Assembly (NCBI GenBank): GCA_016217675.1
Contig: JACRHC010000131.1
Location: 1-34,985, forward strand
Direction: 5' to 3'
Origin: Nitrospirota bacterium
GTDB lineage: Bacteria; Nitrospirota; Thermodesulfovibrionia; Thermodesulfovibrionales; UBA6898
Length of the DNA stretch: 34,985 bases
The position numbers and the translations under genes are program-made. Below are positions 14,543 to 24,291 of the stretch, one piece after another. The notes below the pieces were generated by a model, which did no database searches, was not told the DNA's origin, and was given only the letters and a program-made list of their open reading frames with translations. Numbering within the stretch: position 1 is the stretch's first letter; every line of letters starts with the position of its first letter.

Positions 14543-16207
14543 CTATCTCCCCCTTGCAGCGTAAATATGCAGCAGCGTGCCGAGCGGGTTCTCACCCTTC
14601 AGGACATTTTCGAATTTAACGCCAAGCAACGGGCTCGAAAGAACGATTATCTTATCCCCTGCCAGCGCATAGTCAAAAAGCGTTCCGGGGATATCGTCGA
14701 TCAGCACGCTCTCTTCCATCGAGAACCCGGACCACCAATAGGTCTTGATCAAAGATTTTTTGTTGCCCAGCCCTCTTGCCATATCAACAAGAGGGACTTT
14801 CTGTATAACCATAACTTCTTTGTTCCTCACGCTGAGCCTGTCCTTGATCGACCACTCAGTTTCCTGAACATAGGAAGCAGGAGACGTTTTCTTGAAGGTC
14901 GTGTTAAAGGACCCGACACCGGTGCTGCTTTTCCAAATCCTGATCCCCTTTTCATCAAATACGCTCAGGAAACCCTTCTCGTCATAGGCAAGTATATAGC
15001 GTTCATTTGCCGGGCCTTCAAGATTGACGAAATCATAGATATTGACCCCCTTCGGCAGCTTGATCTTCTCTCCTGTCTTATACGTGCTGCCATCCCATAC
15101 GACCGCAAAAACATCACCTTCAAAACCGTCTTGCTGCGAGTACTGCTGCCCGATCAGGCCGGCGCCGGATTTCCGCACAAAAAACTTGCCTTCCCAGAGC
15201 TTCGTAAATTCGGCTTCGGAAAGTTCATAAATGGTCGAGAAGACCTCTCCGTTTCTCATAAAGGTAATGATCAGCTCATCTCTGTTGTTTCGGTTAAGGT
15301 CAAGGGTATCGATCCAGAGGTGATCATCAGAGGCACTGCCTTTCACCTCCCAAAGGGGCTTAAGATCAACACCGGGCAGGTAGGTCCTCACGTCTTTTCC
15401 CGTGCTCAGGCCGATCTCCTGCTTGCCGTCACCGTCAAAGTCTCCGGTCACAACAATGCGTGCTCCGAAAGGAAGATCGTATTTAAAGAGCGCCTCGCCT
15501 GACAGACCGCCAAAAAATTCTCCGCCAAGCTTGAGATCCTTGGTAAAGGCAACATCGACCTTGACCTCAGCGTCATAAAACTTCACGCCGTCAGCTGCCC
15601 AGAAGGCCTGCTCCCTGAGCAGCGTGCCTTTGTCGGTCTCCTTTGCCGTAAGCATAACAGCAATATCGGCATTCAGTTTTTTTGCTTCTTCGACAGCCTT
15701 ATTGCTGTCGCTCGTATCAAGGGCCGTATCAGCCATCTCGACACGTCCCGTTGCCTTGAGTTTACGGTACAGGTTATCACCGAGGTACCAATCTACTGTC
15801 TTGTCCTGGACAAAAACCATCTTCACTTTTGTTTCTGAAAGTCTCAGTTTGTCGCCAGCATGAGCGGTCCCGTCAATTATGGTGCCGGTCACCTGATCAC
15901 CCTGAACAGTTCTGATCTCTGCCTTGCCTGCCTTTGATTCGACCCTGCCCAGGATTTCACGGGTCACCGGATGCCTGAAGGGTTCACCCTCCCTCAGAAT
16001 GTTGAGCCTCATGCCGGCACTGAGCCCATCCTTCACATTCATCTCAGCAGTGATCGTGGCGCCCTCAACACCGATGATCTTCCCGCTCACCGGTTTAAAG
16101 AACTGCAGTGTTTCGTTCGTAAGTCTCATCAGCGGATCGTCAGCGCCAAAGACGAGCGATGACATCACGATAAGACATACAAGAACAAGTAAGACTCTTT
16201 TTATCAC
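14543..16207 (-). CDS. Exported protein with FlgT-like and FG-GAP/VCBS-like repeats
   Basis: A 554-residue protein with a signal peptide at 1-21 (MIKRVLLVLVCLIVMSSLVFG). Residues about 40-175 resemble FlgT-type domains: GKIIGVEGATITAEMNVKDGLSAGMRLNILREGEPFRHPVT, followed by GRVESKAGKAEIRTVQGDQVTGTI. The C-terminal half contains FG-GAP/VCBS-like blades (VVTGDFDGDGKQEIGL, DTLDLNRNNRDELIIT) and strands ending in aromatic residues, suggesting a beta-propeller. It is probably periplasmic or outer-membrane associated. The ATG overlaps the stop of the GH57 gene. The function is not known. Confidence 0.7.
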   Translation of the reverse strand: MIKRVLLVLVCLIVMSSLVFGADDPLMRLTNETLQFFKPVSGKIIGVEGATITAEMNVKDGLSAGMRLNILREGEPFRHPVTREILGRVESKAGKAEIRTVQGDQVTGTIIDGTAHAGDKLRLSETKVKMVFVQDKTVDWYLGDNLYRKLKATGRVEMADTALDTSDSNKAVEEAKKLNADIAVMLTAKETDKGTLLREQAFWAADGVKFYDAEVKVDVAFTKDLKLGGEFFGGLSGEALFKYDLPFGARIVVTGDFDGDGKQEIGLSTGKDVRTYLPGVDLKPLWEVKGSASDDHLWIDTLDLNRNNRDELIITFMRNGEVFSTIYELSEAEFTKLWEGKFFVRKSGAGLIGQQYSQQDGFEGDVFAVVWDGSTYKTGEKIKLPKGVNIYDFVNLEGPANERYILAYDEKGFLSVFDEKGIRIWKSSTGVGSFNTTFKKTSPASYVQETEWSIKDRLSVRNKEVMVIQKVPLVDMARGLGNKKSLIKTYWWSGFSMEESVLIDDIPGTLFDYALAGDKIIVLSSPLLGVKFENVLKGENPLGTLLHIYAARGR

Positions 16208-18279
16208 GTTGTTTCCTCCCCATACTCAACCGTAAACGCTATTTTTTTTCTCTCAAGGCACTCAAGCGGCAGCACAAAAAGAAACGCCGTGCCCTGGTAC
16301 AGCCGTTCCACTCCCTGCTCTGAAAGGGAGATCGTCTCAACAGGGTAGTGCCAGAGCAGTATATCTTCAGCAAAGCGGAATTGTAATCTCAGGTTCAGGA
16401 ACTTGTCCTCAACGGCAAACTCCCTGATCTGATCATGCCGGGCCTTTGAGCGCATCTGAAGCGTCCTGTCGCCAACCCGTATTAACGCAAAGGGTGAGCC
16501 CAAGAGCGAAAGGTTCATCTCCACGGCAAAAAGGCCGGCAAAGGCACCCTGCAGCCTGTATTCCAGCTGAATACGCGAGGCATGCGTAAGGTCAACCTTC
16601 TTCCTGAGATCAACCCTGTTCTGCCTGACAACGCCGTCACGGGAAAACGTAATGCTGATATCTCCCTTTTTATATGACCGCGCCAGGGAATATATTCCGG
16701 TGGTAAAATCACCAAGCTCTTCATATTTTGATCCTGCCATGTCATCGAGGGTGGTCCCCGCAGGCAGAAAATGATCGAGAAGCGATACCCGCTGCTGCCG
16801 GTCAAAGACAAGATATTCAGACAGACCCTCCTCTTTCACGGTCAGCTGATCATGGATGGTCTTTGTGCCGCCATCACCTGCATCAGATGCATGGGCCACC
16901 TTTGCATGGTATGCCTCATGCCTCCTGGTGAGGATGTCGAGGATATTCACCGACTGTTTCCTGAGCGAAAGTTCGGTCAGGGCCCCGCCCCTTTCTGTTG
17001 CCGCAAGCACCACCTGGTCCGTGCCGATGAGGATATCTTTAAACCCATCGCAGTCAAAATCCCCCTGCTCGTTCTGTTTATGGTCCCTGAGGATCTCGCA
17101 GGCCAGAGACTCAGCCTTGAGAAGGTGCCGGTACAGCGCAGACCTTAAGTGAGGCAGGTACAGACCGCCGAAGATGCCATGCCAGTAGGCATCGTTACAC
17201 TGGCCCTTCCAGAGCTCTGTGAGCGCCTCTTTTCCCTTCTTCGCATCTGCGCTGTTTGCCTCATGGACTCTCTGACTGATCATGCGCATCCGCTTGTGGA
17301 TGTGGTTTGATTCGGGATATTTCGTAAAGAATGCCCGCCAGATGCCGCCCCGCAGAAGCTGTTTTGCCCTGTCGCCTGAGGTCTTCTCAAGCAGCTCAAG
17401 GAGGTGTTCATATTCTATCGCCCCTTCCGGCGGCAGTGTCCACTCCCCCATCTCCCGGTATGAGGCAGTCGGCAGATAGACCCTTCCGAGCGGCTGGAAC
17501 CTCTCGCAGTATGCGCTGAAGGTCGTGGTCTCAAGCCAGTCGCTGTTCTCCTCAAGCGCGGTAAAGAACCGGTCAAGCCAGCGGTCCTCATAGCAGTGCT
17601 TATACGTGTTGGGCCAGACGCCGAACTTCTCGCCGTCGTCAGCCATAGTGAGCAGCGGATTGTTGCCTTGCGCAGATATCTCCCTGAAATAGGCGATGGT
17701 CTCTTCAACAGACCTGAACGGGATCAGGTACCGGAGCTTTTCACTGCCAGGGAAAACACTCACGATATTGCCGTCTTCCTCGGTGATGTAGTACCCGAGA
17801 AGGTCCTTATCCTCAAGCCCGGTAAGCTTGAAGTGGTAATCGTCAATCGGCAGATACTCTATGCCTGCCTCTGCAATGAACTTCGGCATCTGCGGTTCCC
17901 ATACGCGCTCGGCAAGCCACATGCCCTTAGGCGTGTACCCGATATTCTTCGCGATATATTTAGAGAGCTCCCTTACCTGGAGCGGCCGGTCTTTTTCCGG
18001 CAGGACCGAAAGGATCGGCTCATAGAAGCCTCCGGAAAGCATTTCCACCCGCTGCTCTTTAATGAGGTTGCGGAGGATCTCAACTGCCTCAGGATGGTGC
18101 TCGCGCATCCACGACAGAAGATGGCCGGAATAATGGAGCACCACCTTCAGCTTTGGATGACCGAGCAGGGTTTCGAGAAACGGCAGATAGGACTTTGCAT
18201 AGCAGTCCTCAAGCACATGGTCGAAATTCCCTACCGGCTGATGATTATGAAACGCGAGAATAAGATGAAGTTTTGACAT
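16204..18279 (-). CDS. GH57 alpha-amylase / 4-alpha-glucanotransferase-like
   Basis: A 691-residue cytoplasmic enzyme. The N-terminal GH57 barrel starts LHLILAFHNHQPVGNF. The nucleophile Glu124 lies in WLAERVWEP and the acid/base Asp214 in TMADDGEKFG, matching Glu123/Asp214 of the Thermococcus 4-alpha-glucanotransferase. Middle (about 300-390) and C-terminal beta-sandwich regions (about 400-690) match the DUF1925/DUF1926 modules of this subgroup. It probably disproportionates or degrades glycogen and maltodextrins. AAGGAG precedes the ATG by three bases. The stop overlaps the next gene (ATGA). Confidence 0.93.
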   Translation of the reverse strand: MSKLHLILAFHNHQPVGNFDHVLEDCYAKSYLPFLETLLGHPKLKVVLHYSGHLLSWMREHHPEAVEILRNLIKEQRVEMLSGGFYEPILSVLPEKDRPLQVRELSKYIAKNIGYTPKGMWLAERVWEPQMPKFIAEAGIEYLPIDDYHFKLTGLEDKDLLGYYITEEDGNIVSVFPGSEKLRYLIPFRSVEETIAYFREISAQGNNPLLTMADDGEKFGVWPNTYKHCYEDRWLDRFFTALEENSDWLETTTFSAYCERFQPLGRVYLPTASYREMGEWTLPPEGAIEYEHLLELLEKTSGDRAKQLLRGGIWRAFFTKYPESNHIHKRMRMISQRVHEANSADAKKGKEALTELWKGQCNDAYWHGIFGGLYLPHLRSALYRHLLKAESLACEILRDHKQNEQGDFDCDGFKDILIGTDQVVLAATERGGALTELSLRKQSVNILDILTRRHEAYHAKVAHASDAGDGGTKTIHDQLTVKEEGLSEYLVFDRQQRVSLLDHFLPAGTTLDDMAGSKYEELGDFTTGIYSLARSYKKGDISITFSRDGVVRQNRVDLRKKVDLTHASRIQLEYRLQGAFAGLFAVEMNLSLLGSPFALIRVGDRTLQMRSKARHDQIREFAVEDKFLNLRLQFRFAEDILLWHYPVETISLSEQGVERLYQGTAFLFVLPLECLERKKIAFTVEYGEETT

Positions 18280-18408
18280 CGGCTCCTTATCCGGTCACAC
18301 CCTGCGCTAAGATTAATGAACCCCTCCGCAACAGGCAGGTCATGGATTTTTGCTTACAAATATACCATAAACGATCGCTACGGCGAAAGAACGCGGCACT
18401 GAAGCTGA

Positions 18409-19848
18409 TCAGCGCCGATAGGTTCCTGTAATTAATCCGGCTATGGCCTTCTGTGGCTGCTCAGAGTCCCAGTAAGCATAAAGACAAGGCGTCTTTCCGA
18501 TTCCGTCTAAAAGATAAGGGCTGCCAAAGGAGATAAACAGATCAGCCTGATTTTTCAAAGACGAAATATTGTTGAATAGCCAGCTGCCAGCGCCGCCCTT
18601 CCATGCCTTTGTCTCTGAAAATATGGCAACAATCATGGACTCGGCTTCCTGTTTACGAATACCTTGCTCCCTGACGCGCGGGCCAAGTGCAAATACTCTC
18701 ATGTCCGGAAAATGCTTTTTCATGATTTGGCCAAAAGCCCTTCCCCTGTCACCTTCATCTTCGTTAAGAATTACGAGCAGGGGGGCGCCCCTGAGACTTA
18801 TCCTGCCTGAAGCAGTAAGCGCATCATCGGTAAGCTGTTGTGATAAGGCGGCATGGGATTCAAAATGCGGTTTATCACCACCGGGTAACGGTCTTAACCT
18901 TTTTCTGAATTTGAGCAGCCTCACTGGATCAGACCATGCATTCATTTTCTCAAGATACGCTGCAGCCTTATCCGCATCCGAGGGATGGAGCAGGATATCG
19001 ACCCCTGCCGCCAATGCCCGGACTGAGGCCTCTTCCTCGGAAAAGTTGCCGATCCCACCCATATTAAGCGCATCAGTAATAAGCAGGCCGTCATAGCCCA
19101 TCTCCTCCCGAAGGAACTGCACCGCCTTTTTTGAAAAGGAGACCGGGGTCCCTGACGCATCAAGCGCAGGCACGCTCAGATGTCCCAGCATGATCATCCT
19201 GACCCTTGCCGCTATTGCCTCTGCAAAAGGCTTAAGTTCATATCTTCTCAGTCTCTTCATATCCTGCTGCAGAACCGGAAGCTTTATATGGGAATCGACC
19301 GAGGTGTCGCCATGACCGGGGAAATGCTTGGCGCAGGCGGCAATGCCATTCCTCTGGAGAGTCTTGATCATCTCAATGCCCAGGAGGGAGACCGTCGCAG
19401 GATCTTCGCCAAAGGCCCTTGCTGCGATGATCGGGTTTTTCGGGTTGGTGTTGATATCGAGTACCGGCGCAAAGATCGTGTTGATTCCGGCATATTTTGC
19501 TTCCTCCGCCACTGCTCTGAACGATTGCTGTATCAGCCTTAACATCGCCTCTCGCCTCTCGCCCCTTGCCCCTTTCTTGTACGCCGCCCCAAGCGCCATG
19601 GCTGGCGGAAAGAGCGTGCCGCCTTTCAGCTGCTGTCCCAGTCCGCGTTCGAGGTCAGAGGAGATGATGAGCGGAAGTTCTGCCTCTTCCTGCAGTTTTC
19701 CGACAAAGTTCCTGACGGTCTCAAGTTCGCCGCCGAAGATAATAAAGCCTGCAATTCCCTTCCTCACCAGTGAACGATACCGGGAGAAATTTCCTTTGAT
19801 CTCATCCCCGTTCAGCCTCGGAATCATGAACTGGTAATAATTCTGCAT
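18409..19848 (-). CDS. nagZ: Beta-N-acetylhexosaminidase NagZ-like (GH3)
   Basis: A 479-residue GH3 enzyme. The N-terminal barrel has GINTIFAPVLDINTNPKNPII, the NagZ loop KHFPGHGDTSVDSH (174-187, with the Asp181/His187 dyad) and nucleophile Asp259 in LLITDALNM. A C-terminal alpha/beta domain follows (about 330-479). Such enzymes remove GlcNAc from muropeptides during peptidoglycan recycling. No Shine-Dalgarno sequence precedes the ATG, but a perfect TATAAT on the minus strand (19860-19855) places transcription start at or next to the ATG. No signal peptide is evident. Confidence 0.92.
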   Translation of the reverse strand: MQNYYQFMIPRLNGDEIKGNFSRYRSLVRKGIAGFIIFGGELETVRNFVGKLQEEAELPLIISSDLERGLGQQLKGGTLFPPAMALGAAYKKGARGERREAMLRLIQQSFRAVAEEAKYAGINTIFAPVLDINTNPKNPIIAARAFGEDPATVSLLGIEMIKTLQRNGIAACAKHFPGHGDTSVDSHIKLPVLQQDMKRLRRYELKPFAEAIAARVRMIMLGHLSVPALDASGTPVSFSKKAVQFLREEMGYDGLLITDALNMGGIGNFSEEEASVRALAAGVDILLHPSDADKAAAYLEKMNAWSDPVRLLKFRKRLRPLPGGDKPHFESHAALSQQLTDDALTASGRISLRGAPLLVILNEDEGDRGRAFGQIMKKHFPDMRVFALGPRVREQGIRKQEAESMIVAIFSETKAWKGGAGSWLFNNISSLKNQADLFISFGSPYLLDGIGKTPCLYAYWDSEQPQKAIAGLITGTYRR

Positions 19849-19943
19849 GAGGGTATTATACCTGCAACCCTTTCAGGGTTTGTAAAGAACTCCCGTAAGT
19901 TGGTATCCTAAACGAGCAATTATTTCGTTGCAGGTAACTGGCA

Positions 19944-20052
19944 CCTCTCCTTTGCAAGGGGAGGCGGGGTGGGGTATTGATGGAATTACAAAACCTCCCC
20001 TTTCCCCTGCTTAAAGCACCTGCGTCTGGTCCTTGGTAAGGAGGGGTGTAGT
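19944..20052 (-). repeat. Intergenic repeat element, copy A
   Basis: On the minus strand it contains CCTCCTTACCAAGGACCAGA, AGGTGCTTT, TAATTCCATCAATACCCC and GCCTCCCCTTGCAAAGG. All of these recur in the same order at about 25767-25872. The ends are GC-rich near-palindromes. It lies in the 267-bp gap between nagZ and ftsY, which holds no gene I can support. Confidence 0.85.
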
Positions 20053-20115
20053 TCATCCTTTGCTGAATAATTGCCTTTAACCACATTTCATTATCGCTAT
20101 ACACAGGGGTGAACA

Positions 20116-21021
20116 ATGGGATTATTTGATCGTCTTAAGCAGGGACTGACCAAGACCAAGCAGGGTTTTGTCGAAAAGGTTGAATCGATCTTCAAGGGAA
20201 AGGCCATAGACAGCGAAACCCTTGAGGAATTAGAAGAGGCCCTCATCCTTGCTGACATCGGCGCTGCCAGCGCTTCCGAGATCGTTGAGCATCTCAGAGA
20301 AAAGGTAAGAAAAGGAGAATTAGGCGAATCAGGCACGGTAAGGGACTTTCTGAAAAAAGAGCTTTCCTCCCTCCTGGGCTCTGGCCAGAAGCTGGTTGCC
20401 TTCGGAGAAAAACCGTTTGTGATCCTCACCGTGGGTGTCAATGGAGCAGGCAAGACCACAACGATCGGCAAGCTCGCCAGCAGGTTCAGAGACCAGGGGT
20501 ATTCTGTGCTGCTTGCTGCCGGCGACACGTTCAGGGCAGCAGCGATCGAGCAGCTTGAGATCTGGGGGAAGAGGACTGACGCCCAGGTGGTCAGGCACCA
20601 GAGCGGTTCAGACCCTTCAGCAGTTGCCTTTGATGCCATTGAGGCTGCCAGGGCACGGGGCACTGATATCGTGATCATCGACACAGCAGGCCGTCTGCAT
20701 ACCAAGAGCCCGCTCATGGAAGAGCTTAAGAAGGTGCGGCGCGTCTGTGACAAGGCAATGCCGGGTTCACCGCATGAAGTGATGCTGGTGGTTGACGCAA
20801 CAAACGGCCAGAACGCACTCAAACAGGCCCAGATCTTTAACGAAGCGGTCGGTGTGACAGCCATTGCACTGACCAAGCTTGACGGCACTGCAAAGGGCGG
20901 CATTGTCTTTGCGATAAAGAAAGAGCTGAATATCCCCGTCAAGCTGATCGGTGTGGGTGAAAAGGTCGAGGACCTTCAGGACTTTGAGCCGGCTGAGTTC
21001 GTCAAAGCGCTTTTTGACTGA
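20116..21021 (+). CDS. ftsY: Signal recognition particle receptor FtsY
   Basis: A 301-residue SRP GTPase. The N-domain at 1-85 (GLFDRLKQGLTKTK, LEELEEALILADIG) is followed by the G-domain: P-loop GVNGAGKTTTIGKLA, DTFRAAAIEQLEIW, DTAGRLHTKSPLMEELKK, TKLDGTAKGG and the closing GVGEKVEDLQDFEPAEFVKALF. It docks ribosome-SRP complexes at the membrane. It lacks the long acidic A-domain of E. coli FtsY, as usual outside enterobacteria. AGGGG precedes the ATG by six bases. Confidence 0.97.
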   Translation: MGLFDRLKQGLTKTKQGFVEKVESIFKGKAIDSETLEELEEALILADIGAASASEIVEHLREKVRKGELGESGTVRDFLKKELSSLLGSGQKLVAFGEKPFVILTVGVNGAGKTTTIGKLASRFRDQGYSVLLAAGDTFRAAAIEQLEIWGKRTDAQVVRHQSGSDPSAVAFDAIEAARARGTDIVIIDTAGRLHTKSPLMEELKKVRRVCDKAMPGSPHEVMLVVDATNGQNALKQAQIFNEAVGVTAIALTKLDGTAKGGIVFAIKKELNIPVKLIGVGEKVEDLQDFEPAEFVKALFD

Positions 21022-21067
21022 TATGCGTTGGCAAGCTTCCGCGCCTGCACGCTGAAAAGCTGTGGGC

Positions 21068-21532
21068 ATGAAACAATTCGAAATCCTCGACATATCCGGC
21101 GATGCTGGCATCAGGGCCTTTGGTCATGACCTGCCTGAGCTCTTCGTCAATGCGGGCATCGGGATGTACAACCTCATTACTGATATTGCGGATATTCAGG
21201 AAAAGAAGCCACTCGAAATTTCTGTACAAGGCAGCTCACGGGAAGGGCTCCTTGTCTCTTTTCTGAACGAACTGATATTCCATTTCGACACGTATGGTTT
21301 TGTGGGAAAAAGTGTCAGCATAAAGAAATTGCCTTCTGACAAGTTGACAGACCTGCCAACGGGAGAGCCGGAGTTCAGACGGGCATACCGTCTTGAGGCA
21401 AAGCTTACCGGCGAAGAATTCGACCCTGACCGGCACAAAGGGAAATTATTGATCAAGGCCGCAACGTATCACAAACTGCTTATTGAAAAAATAGATGGGC
21501 TCTATCAGGCAGAAATTATTTTTGACATTTAA
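21068..21532 (+). CDS. Archease (RtcB activator)
   Basis: A 154-residue archease-family protein: EILDISGDAGIRAFGHDLPELFVNAGIGMYNLITD, then SREGLLVSFLNELIFHFDT, and C-terminal LLIKAATYHKLLIEK with IIFDI. The Asp/His metal-binding positions characteristic of the family are recognisable. Archease promotes guanylylation and multiple turnover of the RNA ligase RtcB, which is encoded about 2.8 kb downstream on the same strand. ATG 21068 is preferred over an in-frame GTG two codons earlier; neither has a strong Shine-Dalgarno sequence. Confidence 0.9.
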   Translation: MKQFEILDISGDAGIRAFGHDLPELFVNAGIGMYNLITDIADIQEKKPLEISVQGSSREGLLVSFLNELIFHFDTYGFVGKSVSIKKLPSDKLTDLPTGEPEFRRAYRLEAKLTGEEFDPDRHKGKLLIKAATYHKLLIEKIDGLYQAEIIFDI

Positions 21533-21696
21533 ACAGAGAATACAGGCGTCAGGAAAGACGGTTATTCTTTATTATTACTTCGGATATGTTGTGTTGCACC
21601 GTCCTGTCCTGACATATAGCATGCCATTATCTGCCGGTCATTCCTGAATATCGCCGACAACTGCACTTGTATTTTTGTCTTACCGCTCTGCTTTGC

Positions 21697-21726
21697 TTGA
21701 CATTAAAAACTAATCAGGACTAATAT
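21697..21726 (+). promoter_or_regulatory. Sigma-70-type promoter for the HD-GYP gene
   Basis: A consensus TTGACA at 21697-21702, an 18-bp spacer and TAATAT at 21721-21726. It lies in the 404-bp gap after archease and would give a leader of about 200 bases. I see no recognisable riboswitch in that leader. Confidence 0.55.
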
Positions 21727-21936
21727 TATCTCGTATGTCACACTTACACATAAATGATCGTCTGATTTGGTGCAACTCCCCTATCACACTCAGGCAGGAA
21801 TATTTCACGTCTTGGCAGCCTCTTACCTATTAAATTCACTGTCTCTATCCGTGCTCTCGCAGTACGCTCTGTGTGGCGGTATGGAGACGCTCTGCAGCAA
21901 CCTGTTTCGGCATGTATCTACTCTGCCGGGGAGCGT

Positions 21937-24168
21937 ATGCTGAACAGGCTCGGTATCGAGGCGAAGTTCATCTCTGTGGTGATCGCAGCGGTGGTCATGG
22001 TCATATCAGTCCTTGGCCTGCTTATCATGAGACGCGAGACCGCACATCTGGAAGAAGACCATCACAGAAACGCAAAGATCGTGACAACCGCTATTCACAG
22101 GACCATCCGGGACAATATGCTCAAGGGTCGTCCGGAGGAAACGCAGCAGCTGATCGCCACGCTGAAGGACGTAGATCCGGTGCGTGCGTTGTCCGTATTG
22201 AGAACCGACGGAAGCAGCGCCTTCGGCATGGCAGCCAGTCCGTTGCCCGTAAAAAAAGAGGAACTTGAAAAGCTTGCAGGGGGCTCTGAACTCACCTATG
22301 CTTCTGGGGGATCGCGCTATTTTCTGACGCCGTTGATGAACGAGGCGGCCTGCCGCAATTGCCACAAGGACGATGCAGCGGTGCGGGGGGTCGTGGTGGT
22401 GGCAGTTTCCGAGGGCGATATTGCCCTAAATATCGCAGACCTTGCCAGGAGGATGACGTGGTTCGGCCTTCTGGCGGCACTGACACTGTCGGGTGGGTTG
22501 GTCGTCCTGAGCAGAAAGATGCTCCTTTCACCCATACGGGGGCTTACTGCAGCTGCTGACCGTATATCCAGAGGGGATTTTGTCTTTCACAGACCGAGAC
22601 GCATCGACTGCCAAAAAATGCACGACTGTGTGCAGAAAGACTGTCCTTCGTATGAAAATAACGCAATACCATGCTGGCTGACGACCGGTACCCTCTGTCA
22701 GAACAGCCCGTCAGGCCAGTTTGCCCTGAAGCACGGCGATTGCCGGACATGCCGGGTCTACAGGGAGCACTGCGGGGATGAACTTATGCAGTTGACCGAC
22801 GCGTTCAACCGCATGAGTGTCGCTTTGAAGAAGCACGAGGAAGACACGGCAAGGCATATTCTTGAGACTGAGGCGCTTAATCATGAGCTCACAAAAAGCA
22901 ATACAAAGCTGAGCACCCTGCTGAATGCCTCCCGGCTGACCACCTCCACCCTGCAGCTCGAACAGACTCTTTCCCTGAGCCTCAGCATCATCCTGGATAT
23001 CACGAATCTCAAAGTCGGCGTTGTACTCCTTATCGAGGAGGATCCCGATGCGCGCTGCTACAAGTATTTCGATTGCAGCGCTCATAACTGCCCGGCCTAT
23101 GGGTCCGGGCTGAACTGTTGGTCGCTCTCGGGCACCATGTGCCATGGCGGATCATCTTCATGCCCCCACGGCCTGTCTGCAACTGCATGCTGGGACCACA
23201 AGCAGTGCCACTCGCATCTCGTGCCGCTGAGTCAGACCGAAAAGTTCGATGCCTGCAGCAGCTGCGCCTTCTTTTCGAGCGTTGTGCTGATACCGAAGAT
23301 GGTTTCGGGCTTCAGAAGCGGCCACCTCGGAGAGCGGCTGAAGATCGACGGCAGCAATCTCCATAAGGCACTCCTCATGGGCCGGACCCTCGTCAATTAT
23401 TCAAAGGAAAATCCCTTCGATGTTCCCATAGAGACGATAACCGAGATAGCCATGCCTCTGAAAGTCAAGGACCAGATAACCGGGATACTGTACCTGGCAT
23501 CCGATAAGGCACACCACTACCGCGAAGATGAGATAGAGTTCTTCCAGTTCCTTGCGGACATAATATCATCCGGCATTGTCAACAGCAGGCTTTTCGACGA
23601 TGTAGAGACATCCTATCTTCAGACGGTCACAGCACTCGCAAATGCCATAGAGGCAAAAGACCCCTATACAGGCGGACATAGTGAGCGGGTGGCTGCCCTC
23701 AGCATGAAGGTGGCAGAGGCCATGGGTCTTAGCACTCAGGAAAAAGAACACCTCAGGTTTGCGGCAGCGTTGCACGATGTAGGAAAGATCGGCATCGGCA
23801 GGGAGCTTCTCAGAAAGAACGGCTGCCTCGATCCGGACGAGAGAAAAGAGATCAGCTCCCACCCTGAGCGCGGCGTACAGATTCTCGAGCCTATCCATTT
23901 CCTGAAACCGGTCCTGCCGGCGATACGGCATCACCATGAAAAGTATGACGGGTCGGGGTACCCGCTCGGGCTCAAGGGCAGGGAGATCCCGTTGAAGGCG
24001 CGTATCATAGGTATTGCTGACGCATGGGACGCCATGATGTCAAAAAGACCATACCGGGATCCGCTGCCTATTCAGGTGGCCAGGGATGAACTGATAAAAC
24101 ATGCAGGCGCTCAGTTCGATCCCGCGATCGTGGAGCATTTTATTGCCGCACTCCAGCAGGGAGATTAA
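21937..24168 (+). CDS. Membrane HD-GYP phosphodiesterase with c-haem sensor and Cys-rich (two-CW-like) segments
   Basis: A 743-residue protein from ATG 21937 (after GGGGAG). Transmembrane segments at about 11-31 and 174-192 enclose a periplasmic domain ending in a c-type haem motif, Cys139-x-x-Cys142-His143. After a HAMP-like region come two cysteine-rich modules (about 225-280 and 374-444), each with a Cys-Trp pair and several Cys. The second is embedded in a GAF-like domain extending to about 555. The HD-GYP domain at about 565-740 has His613-Asp614 (ALHDVGKIG), HHHEKYDGSGYP and DAWDAM. It probably hydrolyses cyclic di-GMP in response to redox or ligand signals at the haem. It lies between archease and rtcB. 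Confidence 0.88.
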   Translation: MLNRLGIEAKFISVVIAAVVMVISVLGLLIMRRETAHLEEDHHRNAKIVTTAIHRTIRDNMLKGRPEETQQLIATLKDVDPVRALSVLRTDGSSAFGMAASPLPVKKEELEKLAGGSELTYASGGSRYFLTPLMNEAACRNCHKDDAAVRGVVVVAVSEGDIALNIADLARRMTWFGLLAALTLSGGLVVLSRKMLLSPIRGLTAAADRISRGDFVFHRPRRIDCQKMHDCVQKDCPSYENNAIPCWLTTGTLCQNSPSGQFALKHGDCRTCRVYREHCGDELMQLTDAFNRMSVALKKHEEDTARHILETEALNHELTKSNTKLSTLLNASRLTTSTLQLEQTLSLSLSIILDITNLKVGVVLLIEEDPDARCYKYFDCSAHNCPAYGSGLNCWSLSGTMCHGGSSSCPHGLSATACWDHKQCHSHLVPLSQTEKFDACSSCAFFSSVVLIPKMVSGFRSGHLGERLKIDGSNLHKALLMGRTLVNYSKENPFDVPIETITEIAMPLKVKDQITGILYLASDKAHHYREDEIEFFQFLADIISSGIVNSRLFDDVETSYLQTVTALANAIEAKDPYTGGHSERVAALSMKVAEAMGLSTQEKEHLRFAAALHDVGKIGIGRELLRKNGCLDPDERKEISSHPERGVQILEPIHFLKPVLPAIRHHHEKYDGSGYPLGLKGREIPLKARIIGIADAWDAMMSKRPYRDPLPIQVARDELIKHAGAQFDPAIVEHFIAALQQGD

Positions 24169-24291
24169 TGCGGGTTGAGTTTTAGGGCCGATTAGGACCG
24201 ACAGAGGGTAATTGCACCAAGTTACACGTCTGATTATCCCCCTTTTGCGATATACTTAATAATAAACCAGAATTTCACGAAAGGAGAATTC

